From positions 372,001 through 436,000 of the forward strand of contig CAUJLY010000004.1 in assembly GCA_963281155.1 (NCBI GenBank): DNA of 64,000 nt, given 5' to 3'. How positions within the stretch are numbered: position 1 is the stretch's first letter; each line of letters begins with the position of its first letter. Source of the DNA: Rhabditophanes sp. KR3021 (lineage: Eukaryota; Nematoda; Chromadorea; Rhabditida; Alloionematidae). Under the pieces are notes generated by a model. That model was not told the origin of the DNA. It ran no database searches and saw only the letters and a program-made list of their open reading frames with translations. The position numbers and the translations under genes are program-made. This document shows, in pieces, positions 22,333 to 33,669 of this stretch.

Positions 22333-22807
22333 ATGGCTGGGACTAAGGAGTATTATTTTGCAATCGTTGGGCATCAAGATCAACCTCTGTTTGAGTTAGA
22401 GCTCCCGTTCGTGGAAGGAAAGAAGAAACGAGAGGTGGAAGTTCGGCATTTGAATCAGTTTATTGCGCATGCTTCGCTAGATGTTATTGATGAGTATGTA
22501 AAAACGTCGCCTAACATGTATCTGAAGGTAACTTGTATTTCTTTTGATTGTAGATTTAATTATTTATTTGTAGTGTATCGATAAATTCAATGAATGGAAT
22601 ATAAGTGCCTTTGTCACTGCCTCGAGAATTCGTTTCGTCGTCCTACATACGCACAAAAATGATGATGGTATTAGGCAGTTCTTCAGTGAGATGTACGACT
22701 TATACATTAAATACTCGATGAATCCATTTTATGAGCAGGACTCGCCTATCAAAAGCTCTCAATTTGATACGAAAGCAATTTTTTTTGCAAAGAAGTTTTT
22801 GAGTTGA
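22333..22807 (+). CDS. TRAPPC2: TRAPP complex subunit 2 (sedlin)
   Basis: Exons 22333..22527 and 22574..22807, phase 0, 46-nt intron; 142 residues against about 140 in human. The longin-type fold begins with Tyr-Tyr-Phe-Ala-Ile-Val-Gly. The second exon contains Asp-Lys-Phe-Asn-Glu-Trp, Phe-Val-Thr-Ala, Phe-Phe-x-[16 protein letters not shown] and Ile-Lys-Ser-Ser-x-Phe-Asp, all hallmarks of sedlin. TRAPP is the guanine nucleotide exchange factor for Rab1/Ypt1 in ER-to-Golgi tethering. The next gene on the strand (ER mannosidase) begins 870 bp downstream. Confidence 0.93.
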
Positions 22808-22809
22808 GG

Positions 22810-23640
22810 GATCTTAGTTCAATTAACTCCATCTACGTCTGCCTTTTAATTATAATATGTTGGGAAACAACAAAGGCTTTTCTCATGTATTTTGATATGA
22901 TTTGTATAATACGATGACACGTTACAAGCACCTAATATATCGCCACTCTAACCCAGTCGTTATGAGTCTTGAGATATATTAATACCTTTACATTCTTAAC
23001 ATAAGAGAACCATTCTCCTTTTACGCATCAAATCTCTATTTAACTGTTTCATTTTATTTAATAAAGTTATCCAGTTTCATCCTCCAATCTCTCTTATTAT
23101 TTGTTAGAGCTAAATGGTGCAAAACGTCATAATATATAATTAAAAATAATAAATTAATTTACGACACTTTCTTTCTAATCATATCTTTTCCTAATCTTTC
23201 CCTACCCAAAATAGTACAGTCCACGTCCCTTAACTGATTACCGAGTAAAATAGACATTGGGAAAGAGACACTTGGGAAAATAGACCTCTGATTTGTGAAA
23301 GTTGTAGTACTAAATGATGTATCATCAAATCTATTGCCTTTTCGGACCATAATAATACATGTGATAAAGTCTTTTATTGAGTTGTTGTTATGTTTGATGA
23401 TATTTGGTTCTGCCAAGTAAACTTTTGGCACTCTTTTTGGATAATTTATGATGATGGATCCAGATGTAATGTTTCCTTAATTTACATAATCATCAGACTG
23501 CGACTACTGGACCAAAACAATAATACTGACTCACAATTAACGCTCACCCACCCCATAAATAAAACTAAAATCTCTTGTATTGTCATCTATTTAACTTCAT
23601 TTCCACCATTATTCTTTTTTTATAATTCTTTTTTATCTAT
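22810..23640. other. Intergenic, no gene seen
   Basis: AT-rich sequence between TRAPPC2 and the mannosidase. A TTTTTATCTATAG acceptor-like site ends at about 23642, 34 bp before the mannosidase ATG, consistent with trans-splicing or a 5' UTR intron. Confidence 0.45.
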
Positions 23641-23676
23641 AGGCGCCCTCACCACTAAACAATCCTTCTACCCAGA

Positions 23677-25411
23677 ATGCTGTCTAACATTTTAACACGA
23701 CCTCAAGATGAACAACTGCTGCCATTTGTGATAAAAGATGCCTCCCCACCAAAAAGCAATTTCATTCGCACCACTAAGCTGCTGAGAATGTGGCGTTCTA
23801 TGCATAGATTGCAAAAGCTTGCTGTGTTGGCGGTAGTGGCGCTTACTTTGTATATTTGGACTATTTCGTATGGAAGTGAAAGTTTGTTAAAGGAGCAATT
23901 TAGGCCTGAGGTTGAGGCTAATAAGGTTTCGGTGCCTGATTTTGAGGACGTTGAGGGGGTAAAGGTTGAGGAGGCGACAGGACATAAAGTTACTTTTAAT
24001 GGTTAGTTTGTGTTTATTTGGTTGGTATTAATCATATTTTTTAGAACCTTCAAATCCGAAATCAAAGGCAGTTCGAGAGGCATTTAAATTTGCGTGGAAA
24101 AACTATAAAAAATACGCTTGGGGACATGACCATTTAAAGCCTATTTCGAAAAAATCCGCAGACTGGTTTTCACTGGGGCTAACAATTACTGACTCAATAG
24201 ACACAATATTAATAATGAATTTAGCGGAAGAGTATGAAGAGGCAAGGGAGTATGTTAAACTATCATTAAGTTTCAACCACGACCAGAAAGTGAATTTGTT
24301 TGAAACATCCATCCGAGTTTTGGGAGGAATGCTGAGTGCTTATCATTTAACAGGCGATGAATTGTATAAAGAAAAGGCAACGGAGTTAGGAAGTAAACTG
24401 TTGGGCGCTTTTGAACATTCCAAGACGCCTATTCCATTGTCAGATGTCAATTTGAAGACTAAAGATGCCGCGACCCCTTCATGGACTCCTTATTCCTCTT
24501 TATCTGAAGTAACTTCATTGCAACTCGAATTCAGAGACTTATCTCGTGTGACAGGAAACGCCACTTTCGAACAAATCACCTTCAAAGTGAACGAACACAT
24601 TCATGATCTGGGATGTAATGATATGGATGGCCTCTGCCAAATGTATATCAACCCCTTGACAGGAATCTTTGCCAAAGATGGTGCAATAACTCTGGGAGCC
24701 CGTACTGATTCATTCTACGAGTATTTATTCAAGCAATGGCTTCAAACCGGCAAATCGATTGATTTCCTAAAAGAGGACTATTTGAAAGCCGTTGAAGCAA
24801 TGAAAAAACATCTATTAAAAAGAACTAAAAATAAGAAGTTGCTTTATTTCGGTGAAATGACTTCCTCAAAGTCCTTTTACCCAAAGATGGATCATTTGGT
24901 ATGCTTTTTGGCTGGTACATTGGCACTTGGATCTAAGAATGGATTTGGGGAGGAACATATGGAACTGGCAAAGGACTTAGGTGAGACTTGTTACCAATTT
25001 TATAATAATCCAACCGGACTTGGACCTGAAATAGCTCATTTTGCGATTGATGGAGATGAGAAGAATAGTGATTTGTATGTGAAACCACTGGACGCTTATT
25101 CTTTGTTGCGACCAGAAGCAGTGGAAGCCTGGTTTTACTTGTTCCGTCTAACAGGCGACACCAAATACCAAGAGTGGGGGTGGAAAATGTTCGAAAGTAT
25201 AGAAAAATACGCAAAAGTAGAAAATGGATATTCGTCGGTCAACAACGTCAAAAAGATACCTGTCTCATACAAAGACAACATGGAGTCATTCTATCTAGCT
25301 GAAACGTTGAAATATTTGTATTTATTGTTGGAAACAGATCAAACGATACTTCCTTTGGACAAATGGGTTTTTAATACTGAAGCACATCCGCTGCCTATTT
25401 ATCAGCACTAG
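23677..25411 (+). CDS. ER class I alpha-1,2-mannosidase (GH47)
   Basis: Exons 23677..24001 and 24045..25411, phase 1; 563 residues. It is a type II membrane protein: short cytoplasmic N-terminus, one helix at about residues 46-66 (Ala-Val-Leu-Ala-Val-Val-Ala-Leu-Thr-Leu-Tyr-Ile-Trp), a stem, then the GH47 barrel. Recognisable family blocks are Ala-Trp-Gly-His-Asp, Thr-Ile-Thr-Asp-Ser-Ile-Asp-Thr, the Leu-Gly-Ala-Arg-Thr-Asp-Ser-Phe-Tyr-Glu-Tyr-Leu block, His-Leu-Val-Cys-Phe, and Leu-Arg-Pro-Glu-Ala-Val-Glu-Ala. The GH47 enzyme trims Man9 glycans in the ER/Golgi and times glycoprotein folding or degradation. Size and the single catalytic domain fit MAN1B1 or a Golgi mannosidase I; I cannot separate these by eye. 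Confidence 0.92.
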
Positions 25412-25840
25412 GATGGGTTCATATTATTGTAGTTATTGTGATAAATAATAAAACGGTGATTATTGTATAGCCACACTCGTTCTTTTGATGTAATGCAATT
25501 CATCATATAAAACTAAACTTATAAAAATATCAAGTCATTTAAACAATGACGACATTCATTTTGTTCATAGCCTAATCTTTTGCTCATCTTTTAAAATAAA
25601 CATATTTTTTGGCATTTTCGCTTTACGAAAAAAAAGAAATATTAAGATATTAAGTGTCTAAAGTTATGATGTTAAAATAACTCTATTTGTTAGTTAATAA
25701 TGTTTTACATAAGAAATATTTACAGTAGACAGTTTACATATTTTATTTGTTTTATAAAATAAATTATATTATTATTATTTATGATTAGTTTATAATCATT
25801 AGGATCGGAATAAGGTTAATATTTAAATTATATAACAATT
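25412..25840. other. Intergenic, AT-rich
   Basis: An AATAAA at about 25445 is probably the mannosidase polyadenylation signal. The rest is AT-rich and without a gene. Confidence 0.45.
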
Positions 25841-26925
25841 AGCTTTGAGTGAAAATTGGGGATAATTATTTTTCAATTGCTTTTGATGAATGGTCAAAAA
25901 ACACGACCCAGATTATTTCGATTGTTATAAAGTATTCAGATGAATTTAAATCACAATCTTTTGTTCTTGGCTTCGATAGGATTATTAAAACAAGAGGATC
26001 AGTCGATGTTGCTTCTCCAATAACTTCATTTTTAAATAAATTAGGATTTAATACTAGCAAAATATACAGCGTCCCCAGCGATGGAGCTCTATCTGCGAGA
26101 AGATCTGTAGCTAGTTTAATGAATAATGGTAACTTTAACTTATATTATTTAATGTTATTTCAGACGCTCAACCAACATTTCATTGTATTGCACATCGTTT
26201 GCAGTTCGCTATTAAAAAATCTATTACAACAGAAAATGTAACAAATATATTAAACAAAGCTCGAAAAGTTACAAAACATTTTGCCCAATCTCCAAAAAAT
26301 CATAGAAATTTTGAAACTACTCCAGACATTAATATTCGTTGGAATAGCAATCTTATAATGCTACGAAACGTTTTTATTAGTAGAGAATGCCTGAAAGATT
26401 ATTTTCTCAAACATGACAGTCTTAATATTTCTTTTACTAATACTGAATTTGAAAAAAATCAATGAAATTGTGAAAGTATTGAAAGTCTTAGAAAAATCAA
26501 CTGCTTTTTCAGTTTAAGATTAATTAAGTTAAGTAAATTATATCGTCGATTATTGAATGATTCCAAAGAACTTGATAATTTAAATTTATCCCACTCAATG
26601 TCAAATACTCTTAGATCTTCTTCGAAATATAATTTAAATAAATGATTATTTCTTTGAAAAATATGCCTATTATTCAAAAAGCTACTATTCTTGATCTAGC
26701 AACTTATTCAAAAAAGGACTATATACGCAAACTGAATGGATAAATGTTTTTAATTCTTTTGAGTTAGAAACAAATGAATCAAACACAGATGATTATGTCA
26801 TGATAAATGATGCTTCAAGGTGTTCAACTTTTTACAACTTTATGAAAGAAATTAATTTAGAATTTGAAGAGTTTTGGAAAACTTCATCATTCTTTCCTAC
26901 TCTAAATTTTGTCAGATTTTTGTAA
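25840..26925 (+). pseudogene. Decayed hAT-family transposase
   Basis: Translated pieces in shifting frames follow the hAT transposase order: Phe-Asp-Glu-Trp-Ser (about 25880), Ser-Asp-Gly-Ala-Leu-Ser (about 26080), His-Cys-Ile-Ala-His-Arg-Leu-Gln (about 26185), Ile-Arg-Trp-Asn-Ser-Asn (about 26335), and a C-terminal fragment with Phe-Pro-Thr-Leu-Asn near 26900. Stops and frame changes interrupt it at 26125-26180, after 26460 and near 26650-26750. The N-terminal BED finger is not visible and I found no convincing terminal inverted repeats, so it is a fragment. Confidence 0.65.
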
Positions 26926-26929
26926 TGAA

Positions 26930-27720
26930 AATTAAATTTTAATTATTTTTTAATAAAAAGGTATTATTTTAACAAAAATATAAATCGGTGTAATGAAAAC
27001 CTACAACAATTATACCGGTATCGGTAAGGGGGTATGAACCCAACCTTACTTATAAATGAAGAGAAGCATATTAGTTTGGTAAGGGCAGAATTGACGAGGA
27101 AGCCAAAACCACCGACTTTTTTGAAAGAACCGAAGAAGCAGGATACATATACACGAACTATCAATTTGATTACATATTGAGCGGCTCATAGCATCATGTA
27201 TGCATCGATATTTTTGTCATCATTTTTAGTCAGTTTTTCTAGATCAAGCCAATCGTGTATGCACATGTACTTGTGTATGTACAACTTTATAATTCACACA
27301 CTACTCAAATGCCTATTATACAACTGAGCGTTTAACCAGGTGGTTTTCATATTTGAACGCAGCATTACCTTTAACTATCTAGTTGTCAGTATGGCTGATT
27401 ATTTCAAAATATTAATTAAGAAAGAAGATCGATAAGATGAAACGTTATACCTGTCATACTTGTTTCTATTCTATGCCAGACAATTAAACCAAGAATGTTC
27501 TACCTTTTATGATGTCATCAAAACGCTAAGACTTAGGTAAGATAAAACTTTTCCCAATAAAAAAAAACTTTTGGGAACATGTTGTAACTAGTATTTAAGT
27601 GGTTACCTTTTATAAATAAGCTCACTTTTATATTTTGATTTGGCCGTGATGTCTCTTTATATGTAACATCAAACATATTTTTTCTTTAGTTCATTTTTAA
27701 AACTTTACTAAATTTTATTC
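26930..27720. other. Intergenic between the hAT fragment and the CENP-A-like gene
   Basis: AT-rich, with short non-coding-looking frames only. A TTTTATTCTTTTTAG site ends at 27727, ten bases before the CENP-A-like ATG, and may be a trans-splice acceptor. Confidence 0.4.
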
Positions 27721-27737
27721 TTTTTAGCACAAGAACT

Positions 27738-28310
27738 ATGAAGAAAACTGCTAGAAAAAGCACTGGAGCTCAGAGAAACTCTAATTTCCGCAACCCAACC
27801 GGGTCTGAACAAATCAATGCCAGCGGAAGAAGAATGCAGATTCGTGAAATACCAGGATCATCATCAGTTGCCACGACTACTCCACGAAGAAGAATAAGAA
27901 GGGCTTTGGAAGCTCCAGCTGTCTCCGCCACATCACACAGAAGAAGAAGATTGGAGGTTCAGGAAAAGTCAACTGACCAAGCACCATTGATTACCAAAAC
28001 ATTTGGAAGAAGAGAAAAAACAGGCTTGCAAGAGCGAAATGTACTCAAAGAAATCAGCAAGTTGCAATCAGAAACAAACCATCTGATCCCTAAAGCCCCC
28101 TTCTACCGAGTAGTCAAATCTATGATTCATAAATCTGGCGAGCGAATTTGCATGCGTATCACAAGAGATGCTATGGAGGTCCTTCATGAGGCCGCAGAAG
28201 TCTACCTCATTAATATGTTTGAAGATGCTAATTTATTAGCTGTCCATTCCAAACGAGTCACAGTTATGGATCGAGACATAACCCTTTGGAAGAAGCTCAA
28301 GCGTCAATAA
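27738..28310 (+). CDS. CENP-A-like centromeric histone H3 variant
   Basis: Single exon, 190 residues. The first about 110 residues are a long, Arg/Lys/Ser-rich tail without the conserved H3 tail. The remainder is an H3 histone fold: Lys-Ala-Pro-Phe-Tyr-Arg-Val-Val-Lys (H3: 'K-L-P-F-Q-R-L-V-R'), Ala-Met-Glu-Val-Leu-His-Glu-Ala-Ala-Glu-Val-Tyr-Leu, Phe-Glu-Asp-Ala-Asn-Leu-Leu-Ala-Val-His-Ser-Lys-Arg-Val-Thr-Val-Met-Asp-Arg-Asp-Ile. Divergence, the unrelated tail and absence of the canonical tail lysine contexts identify a centromeric variant (CENP-A/HCP-3) rather than H3.3. Such proteins replace H3 in nucleosomes that found the kinetochore. A 3' splice site lies just upstream of the ATG. Confidence 0.88.
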   Translation: MKKTARKSTGAQRNSNFRNPTGSEQINASGRRMQIREIPGSSSVATTTPRRRIRRALEAPAVSATSHRRRRLEVQEKSTDQAPLITKTFGRREKTGLQERNVLKEISKLQSETNHLIPKAPFYRVVKSMIHKSGERICMRITRDAMEVLHEAAEVYLINMFEDANLLAVHSKRVTVMDRDITLWKKLKRQ

Positions 28311-28319
28311 ACTTTCAAT

Positions 28320-29990
28320 TCGTCATATATACTTTTTGGATATTTATGAATTTGCAAATTAGTGTTTTGCCTTTGTTCAATTACTTTTATAATGGGTATT
28401 TTAATAGTATTAACTTTATTGTAACTTTATTATTTTTTATAAAACGATTTAATAAATTTCTTATTACATTTAAACTGTTTTCATTAATATTTGTTACATG
28501 CTTCATTTCTACAAAGAGAGTAGCAAATTATGCCGAGCTTGTATGGTTCTATTTGTTCCTTGAATTTTCTGTTACGACAAATGTTTAAATAGCTCGGCTC
28601 GCATTTATTAAAAACAGAAGCTTCATTTCAACATTCTTTGTCGCATGAACTTTTGCATACAACAAGATAAAATTGATGCATCAGATGAAATTAGAGATAC
28701 TGAATACTCACATAAACAAAGAAACAATTGGGACTTTCACTCATTTATTTTTAAGTACAGGCTTGGACAACCAGTAGCTGGAAATTTCTTTTTATGTAGA
28801 TATACTGGTGAAATACTTTCAGATTAATTATCTAATAAAATAAAACCAAGTACGGAACATATTTTCAAAACTTTTTTTCTTGTATAATTGCTTTGCCGGC
28901 GGTTTTTTTCACGTAAAGGCATTTTGATATAATAACTGTTTTTCAAGAAACTTCTTTTTTTTACCATTACACAAAAATAATATTTTTTTCTTTTTTATGG
29001 TTGCACATTATTGGCTGCCCCTACAGGCAGGTCGTTTGAGCTTTTAAGTTCTGTTCTATGTCATTAAGCTTAGTTTGTCTAGCTCTACAAATTGATGCAA
29101 GGGTTTTTTTCAGAAATTCAATGTAAGTCACATTCCCAGAGGAAGTCTGGAAAAAGTCAGAATTTTTGACTTTAAACCTAGAATTTTTTAATCAAATTCC
29201 ACTCATTTAGCTCGAAAGGAAGCTATTATAATACCTAGAATATACAAAAGATATTTAATGTCTCTTTTCTGTAAGCCGTAGGAGGTGCTACAGAAATTCA
29301 CGGAAAAGAAATCTTACACACAAATTTACTAATTTACGGAATTTCTGATTTAATAGTAAGAAAATAATCGAAATCTAATGTTTTACATTAATAACTTGAA
29401 CTTGAATTTTTGTGAATAAACAATTACAATGACGTTATAAAATTAAATACCTAGTATTTAAAACATTTAGTTTGATTATCAATAAAAATACGTATATGAA
29501 GAAGCATTTTTCACGATAATTGTTTCTGGTATTGTGAATAAGCAATAAATATTTGATACATAATTGAGTGACATCATTAACTAGACTATTACTTTTCTTG
29601 GATAAATTGAAAAGTTAACTAGTTGTTCAAAGTTTGCAATACATTTAGAGTATATAGTATCCATGGCAAGAGCTACATACATAAATTGTTCATTTGTAGA
29701 AACCACAGTAATATAAAAATTGGTGTAGAAAATATAAACAGAATGATTGTAAATGAAATAAGTTAATATATAGGAAATCTAATCTTTTTAATAGTTTAAA
29801 GCAATTAAATGCAGATAATTAGGATGCAGTAAAATGATAGATTAAATTCAATAATTTAAACATTGCACTATATTATAAGCTTGCGTAGATAACATGTATT
29901 TATTATCCCCAAACTAATTTACGTGTCATCATGGATAGAATGTAAACGAAAAAGATATCTAAAATTAGTCAACGACTTTATTAGGCACCA
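28320..29990. other. AT-rich non-coding stretch with a dispersed repeat
   Basis: No credible gene; a 60-residue frame at 28645-28827 has no motif. It holds GGCTGCCCCTA near 29012-29022, which looks like one end of a hAT element, and an 18-bp sequence (29328-29345) repeated exactly at 61533-61550. Confidence 0.4.
29328..29345 (+). repeat. Dispersed repeat copy 1 (18-bp exact core)
   Basis: ACTAATTTACGGAATTTC, identical to 61533-61550. The 30-40 bp upstream of both cores also share ATCTTAC followed by an A-rich stretch, suggesting copies of one short element. Confidence 0.5.
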
Positions 29991-29996
29991 AAGTTA

Positions 29997-32258
29997 TTAG
30001 ATTTCATCAACTGCCGGTATTTTGGGCACTTTTTCAATTAAATCTGCCAACAGTTTATTTTTCATAACTTTTTGATCACTAATTATTTCTTGATTAGTGG
30101 TACCTTGAAAAACAATCTTTGGTATGAGAGATTTTTTATCAAATAATTGTATGTTTTCTGGAGGGTTTGGAATTGGCTCTAGGACTATATGCGAATCTCT
30201 TTCTTTTAACTGTGGTTCTGCAAATGATTTTACATCATCTTTTGTAATTTCCGAATCTCTTACTATTGTAGTCTCTTTTTCCTCAAGTGGATTACCAGCA
30301 GATGCCATCATTTCTTGTTCCACAATTGACACCATTCCCGAATGCGGAGAAGTCGGAATAGAAAGTTGACTCATTGTGGGTGACACAGTTCTATAAATGT
30401 CCATCTCATCCATCAAAGAATTCATACTCTCGCAACTACTAACATTGCTAGCTTTCATTTTACTAAACGACGTTAAGAACGAATTTCTATCTCTATCATC
30501 CGATATTAAGATGGGCGAATGATCAGACAAATGATTTAATGTATTTTTTCGACTTTTCCTCCGTACTTCTTTTCCTGGTTTTAAATGTTTGACCGTTGCA
30601 TTTATTATGTCATTCTTTTCTTCATCCATTTTAAGTTGATGTGCATGGCGTCTTGTTTCTTCTTCCTTTTCGATAGCTTCACATCTCACCTTACTATCTG
30701 GCTCAATCGTGCAAATTTCCATACATATCCTTTCCATCGGTGCAACTTCAGCTCTTCTCACACGTTTTTCATTCACCGTATACACTACTGACGTCAAATA
30801 ACTTAAAAATGGTCTTAATTTTTGGGAGGTGACACAGATATTTCGAATGTAATCGGCCAGAGATAAACACGTATCAAGCTTACACCTAAAAGTTGACTGT
30901 TCTCTTCTCACATTATCCAATCGAGTCTGCCATATTTGACGTAAAATAGATTGATGGTCTTGAATAAGCGACAAATGATTGTCTATTTTTGACTTTAGAT
31001 TTTCACACCCTTCAATTAATAGATTTACTTGGTCACTGCTAATAAGACATCGTCTTTTTGTTATATCACATTGAGCCTCTTGCAACTTCTGAGATATATT
31101 AGCTGATTCTATTGAAAAAGCTCGAAGTGGAAATTCTATTTTTTGAAGCAATTCAACACTATCAGTAGGCGAGCAATTAATCATCTGTGTATGGAGTGGT
31201 GTATTTGACGAGGGTGCAAGAATAGGAAAGTCCATTTCAGGATCAGGTGGTTGACTATGTATTGAGGTGTCATTGCATAAGCCTGCCAATTTTATGCTCG
31301 TATCAGTTGACAGATCACCGGTAAAGTCAAGCTTTTCAATCTCATAAGCTGATGTCTTTTGAAATTTATTTTTTATTTGTTCGTATAATCTGAGAAAGTC
31401 AATCTTTGACACGTACGAGCAAAACATAGATGCTGATAATAAATTTTGCCTGATAGGAAATTGGATTAAAACTAAATTTGTTATTTGCCGTTTAATGGCC
31501 TCTTCCTTTACTGTTTTTTCATTTTGCAGTTGGTCCAAGATGAGCTCCCTCTTCTCATTAATTGTTTCAATAATCTTTTCGAATTCAAGGTTAACACTTT
31601 TGGTGGAAGTTTTTAAATTTTCATTCAACTCTAGCAAAACCCTTTTCCTCATATCAATGTGTTCTTTCAGTTCCTCCTGCAGATGTTTAATTAGCTGTGA
31701 TGCTTGGGACACTTTATCAATACAGATGTTGTGTGCTGTATCTATATTAACTAATTGATTCCTCTGATCTTGCGGAGTTTCGTTAAAGCAGCCGATGCAT
31801 AGTAGATTTAGCGTGTCTAAATTGTACAAAATGTACGCTTCCCCATGCCTTTTGCAGCAAACTTCACCCTTCACACTACCACGTTCCTCCAACAATACAA
31901 TAACATGCTTACAAAATATTTTGGCTTGGTGAGTAACCATTCGACACAAATTACACAGTGGAAGGTAACATGTTTCACAAAAATACATTGGGGCATTTAC
32001 ACTGTCACAATTGCCACAAATATCTGTCTTGTCTTTGGAACTTTCGATTATATAAGAGAGAACAGCATCTTCATACGGAGGTTTGTCGCTTCTTTTCTTG
32101 CATAATGGACACGTATTTGGGGCTTCGGTTGAGATACTACATTTTTGACACAAAGAATGACTGCAATTAGAATACGTCCTAGGTTGAACCATATCCGCCT
32201 TGCACCACGGGCATTGCAAAGGTGACAAATCATCTAACAAATAATTATTCGCTTCCAT
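29997..32258 (-). CDS. RNF207-like RING/B-box protein
   Basis: Single exon. The frame is open to 32309, but the first ATG is at 32258 (MEANNYLL), giving 753 residues. Order of parts: C3HC4 RING (Cys-Pro-Trp-Cys... Cys-Pro-Leu-Cys, about residues 16-60), a B-box-like zinc region (Cys-Gly-Asn-Cys... Tyr-Phe-Cys-Glu-Thr-Cys-Tyr-Leu-Pro-Leu-Cys... His), a second cysteine cluster (Leu-Leu-Cys-Ile-Gly-Cys-Phe), a long coiled coil, and a Ser-rich tail. The spacing and words such as Pro-Leu-Cys-x-x-Cys-Arg-x-x-Thr-His-x-Ala-x-x-Phe-x-x-His match RNF207, a TRIM-like protein linked in vertebrates to the hERG channel and Hsp70. The E3 ligase role is inferred from the RING. TMED10 stops 315 bp upstream on the same strand. 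Confidence 0.75.
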   Translation of the reverse strand: MEANNYLLDDLSPLQCPWCKADMVQPRTYSNCSHSLCQKCSISTEAPNTCPLCKKRSDKPPYEDAVLSYIIESSKDKTDICGNCDSVNAPMYFCETCYLPLCNLCRMVTHQAKIFCKHVIVLLEERGSVKGEVCCKRHGEAYILYNLDTLNLLCIGCFNETPQDQRNQLVNIDTAHNICIDKVSQASQLIKHLQEELKEHIDMRKRVLLELNENLKTSTKSVNLEFEKIIETINEKRELILDQLQNEKTVKEEAIKRQITNLVLIQFPIRQNLLSASMFCSYVSKIDFLRLYEQIKNKFQKTSAYEIEKLDFTGDLSTDTSIKLAGLCNDTSIHSQPPDPEMDFPILAPSSNTPLHTQMINCSPTDSVELLQKIEFPLRAFSIESANISQKLQEAQCDITKRRCLISSDQVNLLIEGCENLKSKIDNHLSLIQDHQSILRQIWQTRLDNVRREQSTFRCKLDTCLSLADYIRNICVTSQKLRPFLSYLTSVVYTVNEKRVRRAEVAPMERICMEICTIEPDSKVRCEAIEKEEETRRHAHQLKMDEEKNDIINATVKHLKPGKEVRRKSRKNTLNHLSDHSPILISDDRDRNSFLTSFSKMKASNVSSCESMNSLMDEMDIYRTVSPTMSQLSIPTSPHSGMVSIVEQEMMASAGNPLEEKETTIVRDSEITKDDVKSFAEPQLKERDSHIVLEPIPNPPENIQLFDKKSLIPKIVFQGTTNQEIISDQKVMKNKLLADLIEKVPKIPAVDEI

Positions 32259-32572
32259 AATCAATTCAAAATATATAACTTCACATAAAATCACTTTATT
32301 TGTAGACAAAAATATATCGCAATAGGTAAATAATCTTTATTAACAAATGCAAGGCCCCAAACAACAAGCTTAAAAGTGGTCTAAATCAAAGCTCGACAAC
32401 TAAGTTGCGATCACCGCTTACGACAACTTAGTATTTGCGTCCTGACACATCAACCAATACTCTTTATTATTAACACATATAAAATGAAACATTATTTAAA
32501 AACTATTTAGGTAACATGATATAGATAATAAATTAAAAACAGGGCTTAATAATTATATTTTTATGAAATAGT

Positions 32573-33256
32573 TTAGTCAATAAGTTTCTTGGTTTTGAAA
32601 AAACGGCGAAGGTATAAGACTTGCCAAAATGAAAGACCAATCAAGCACAACATTGAAAAAATTGATAAATAAAGGACACGGCTGTTTGTCGACTCATTCG
32701 TATTCCTCATCTCCTCTTCCTTCGAACGCATAAAGGCAAAGTCTTGCACCACTGATTCGGCAATATCTTCCAGACGTCTTAGTTCAACTTCGAGTGGCTT
32801 TAGTTTTTCAGCCTTGGCCAGGTCATCATAATTCTTGGCTTCTACTCCGTGTTTCATGGAAAGGAATACTTCGCGATCTTGTTTGTTTGGAGTATTTTCA
32901 GGGACATGAGAATAAATACAAATTTCAAAGATATCATACTCATCTGCCGTGAAAGCAAATTTACCATTAGATTCGACAAAGTTTTCGCGTTTGGACAATG
33001 TATGGCCTCTTGTATCAGTTACCTATAACATATTATTGTATTATTATTTGATGACGCAAATTAGTTATAAACATACATGAACGCTAGCAGTGTATCCAAA
33101 AGCCTCCGTCAACGTGTATTCACCCGTAACTACAACATTCTTGTGAATTTCTTCCTTTAGACACCTCTTTTCATTTGGTTTGAGGTGGAAACGAATTCCA
33201 CTACAATACGTAGCAAATACAGACAGAATTAGAAAAATTGAAACAAACTTCGTCAT
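32573..33256 (-). CDS. TMED10: p24-delta/TMED10 cargo receptor
   Basis: Exons 33256..33077 and 33022..32573, phase 0; 209 residues (human about 219). Signal peptide ([20 protein letters not shown]), GOLD domain beginning Ile-Arg-Phe-His-Leu-x-Pro with paired cysteines, a coiled coil (Leu-Glu-Val-Glu-Leu-Arg-Arg-Leu-Glu), one membrane helix, and the cytoplasmic tail [13 protein letters not shown]. The Phe-Phe and Lys-Lys signals bind COPII and COPI. TMED10 cycles between ER and Golgi and loads GPI-anchored and other cargo. Confidence 0.93.
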
Positions 33257-33669
33257 TTTTAATTGGTGCCTACCAAATTATATAAATTGTTTGTTATCAA
33301 ATAATGACTATGCTACGTCAACACAACTGTCCAAAAGTTTCTTCTTAGGATTATATTTTGGTACACGCTTTATTAACGGCCCCTAAATAATGACAACCAC
33401 ACTAGTAAAATAAAAACAAAATCACAATAAACGGAAAGAAAGGGGATGTGAATGAGTAGAATGTCTTTATTATGAATAATATTAGTATTGTACTTATGTT
33501 AAAATAGTTCAATTACCTACTGCCTTCCTATCATCATTTAAAGAACATGCAAGTTTTCTCAAACTCAGACTCAACCATCACCTTCTCTCATTTTGAACCA
33601 GACACCAAGCCTTCACCTAACAACATACAGGAAACTGATAGCTGAAAGGGTTCTTTTTCCTTCTCACTC

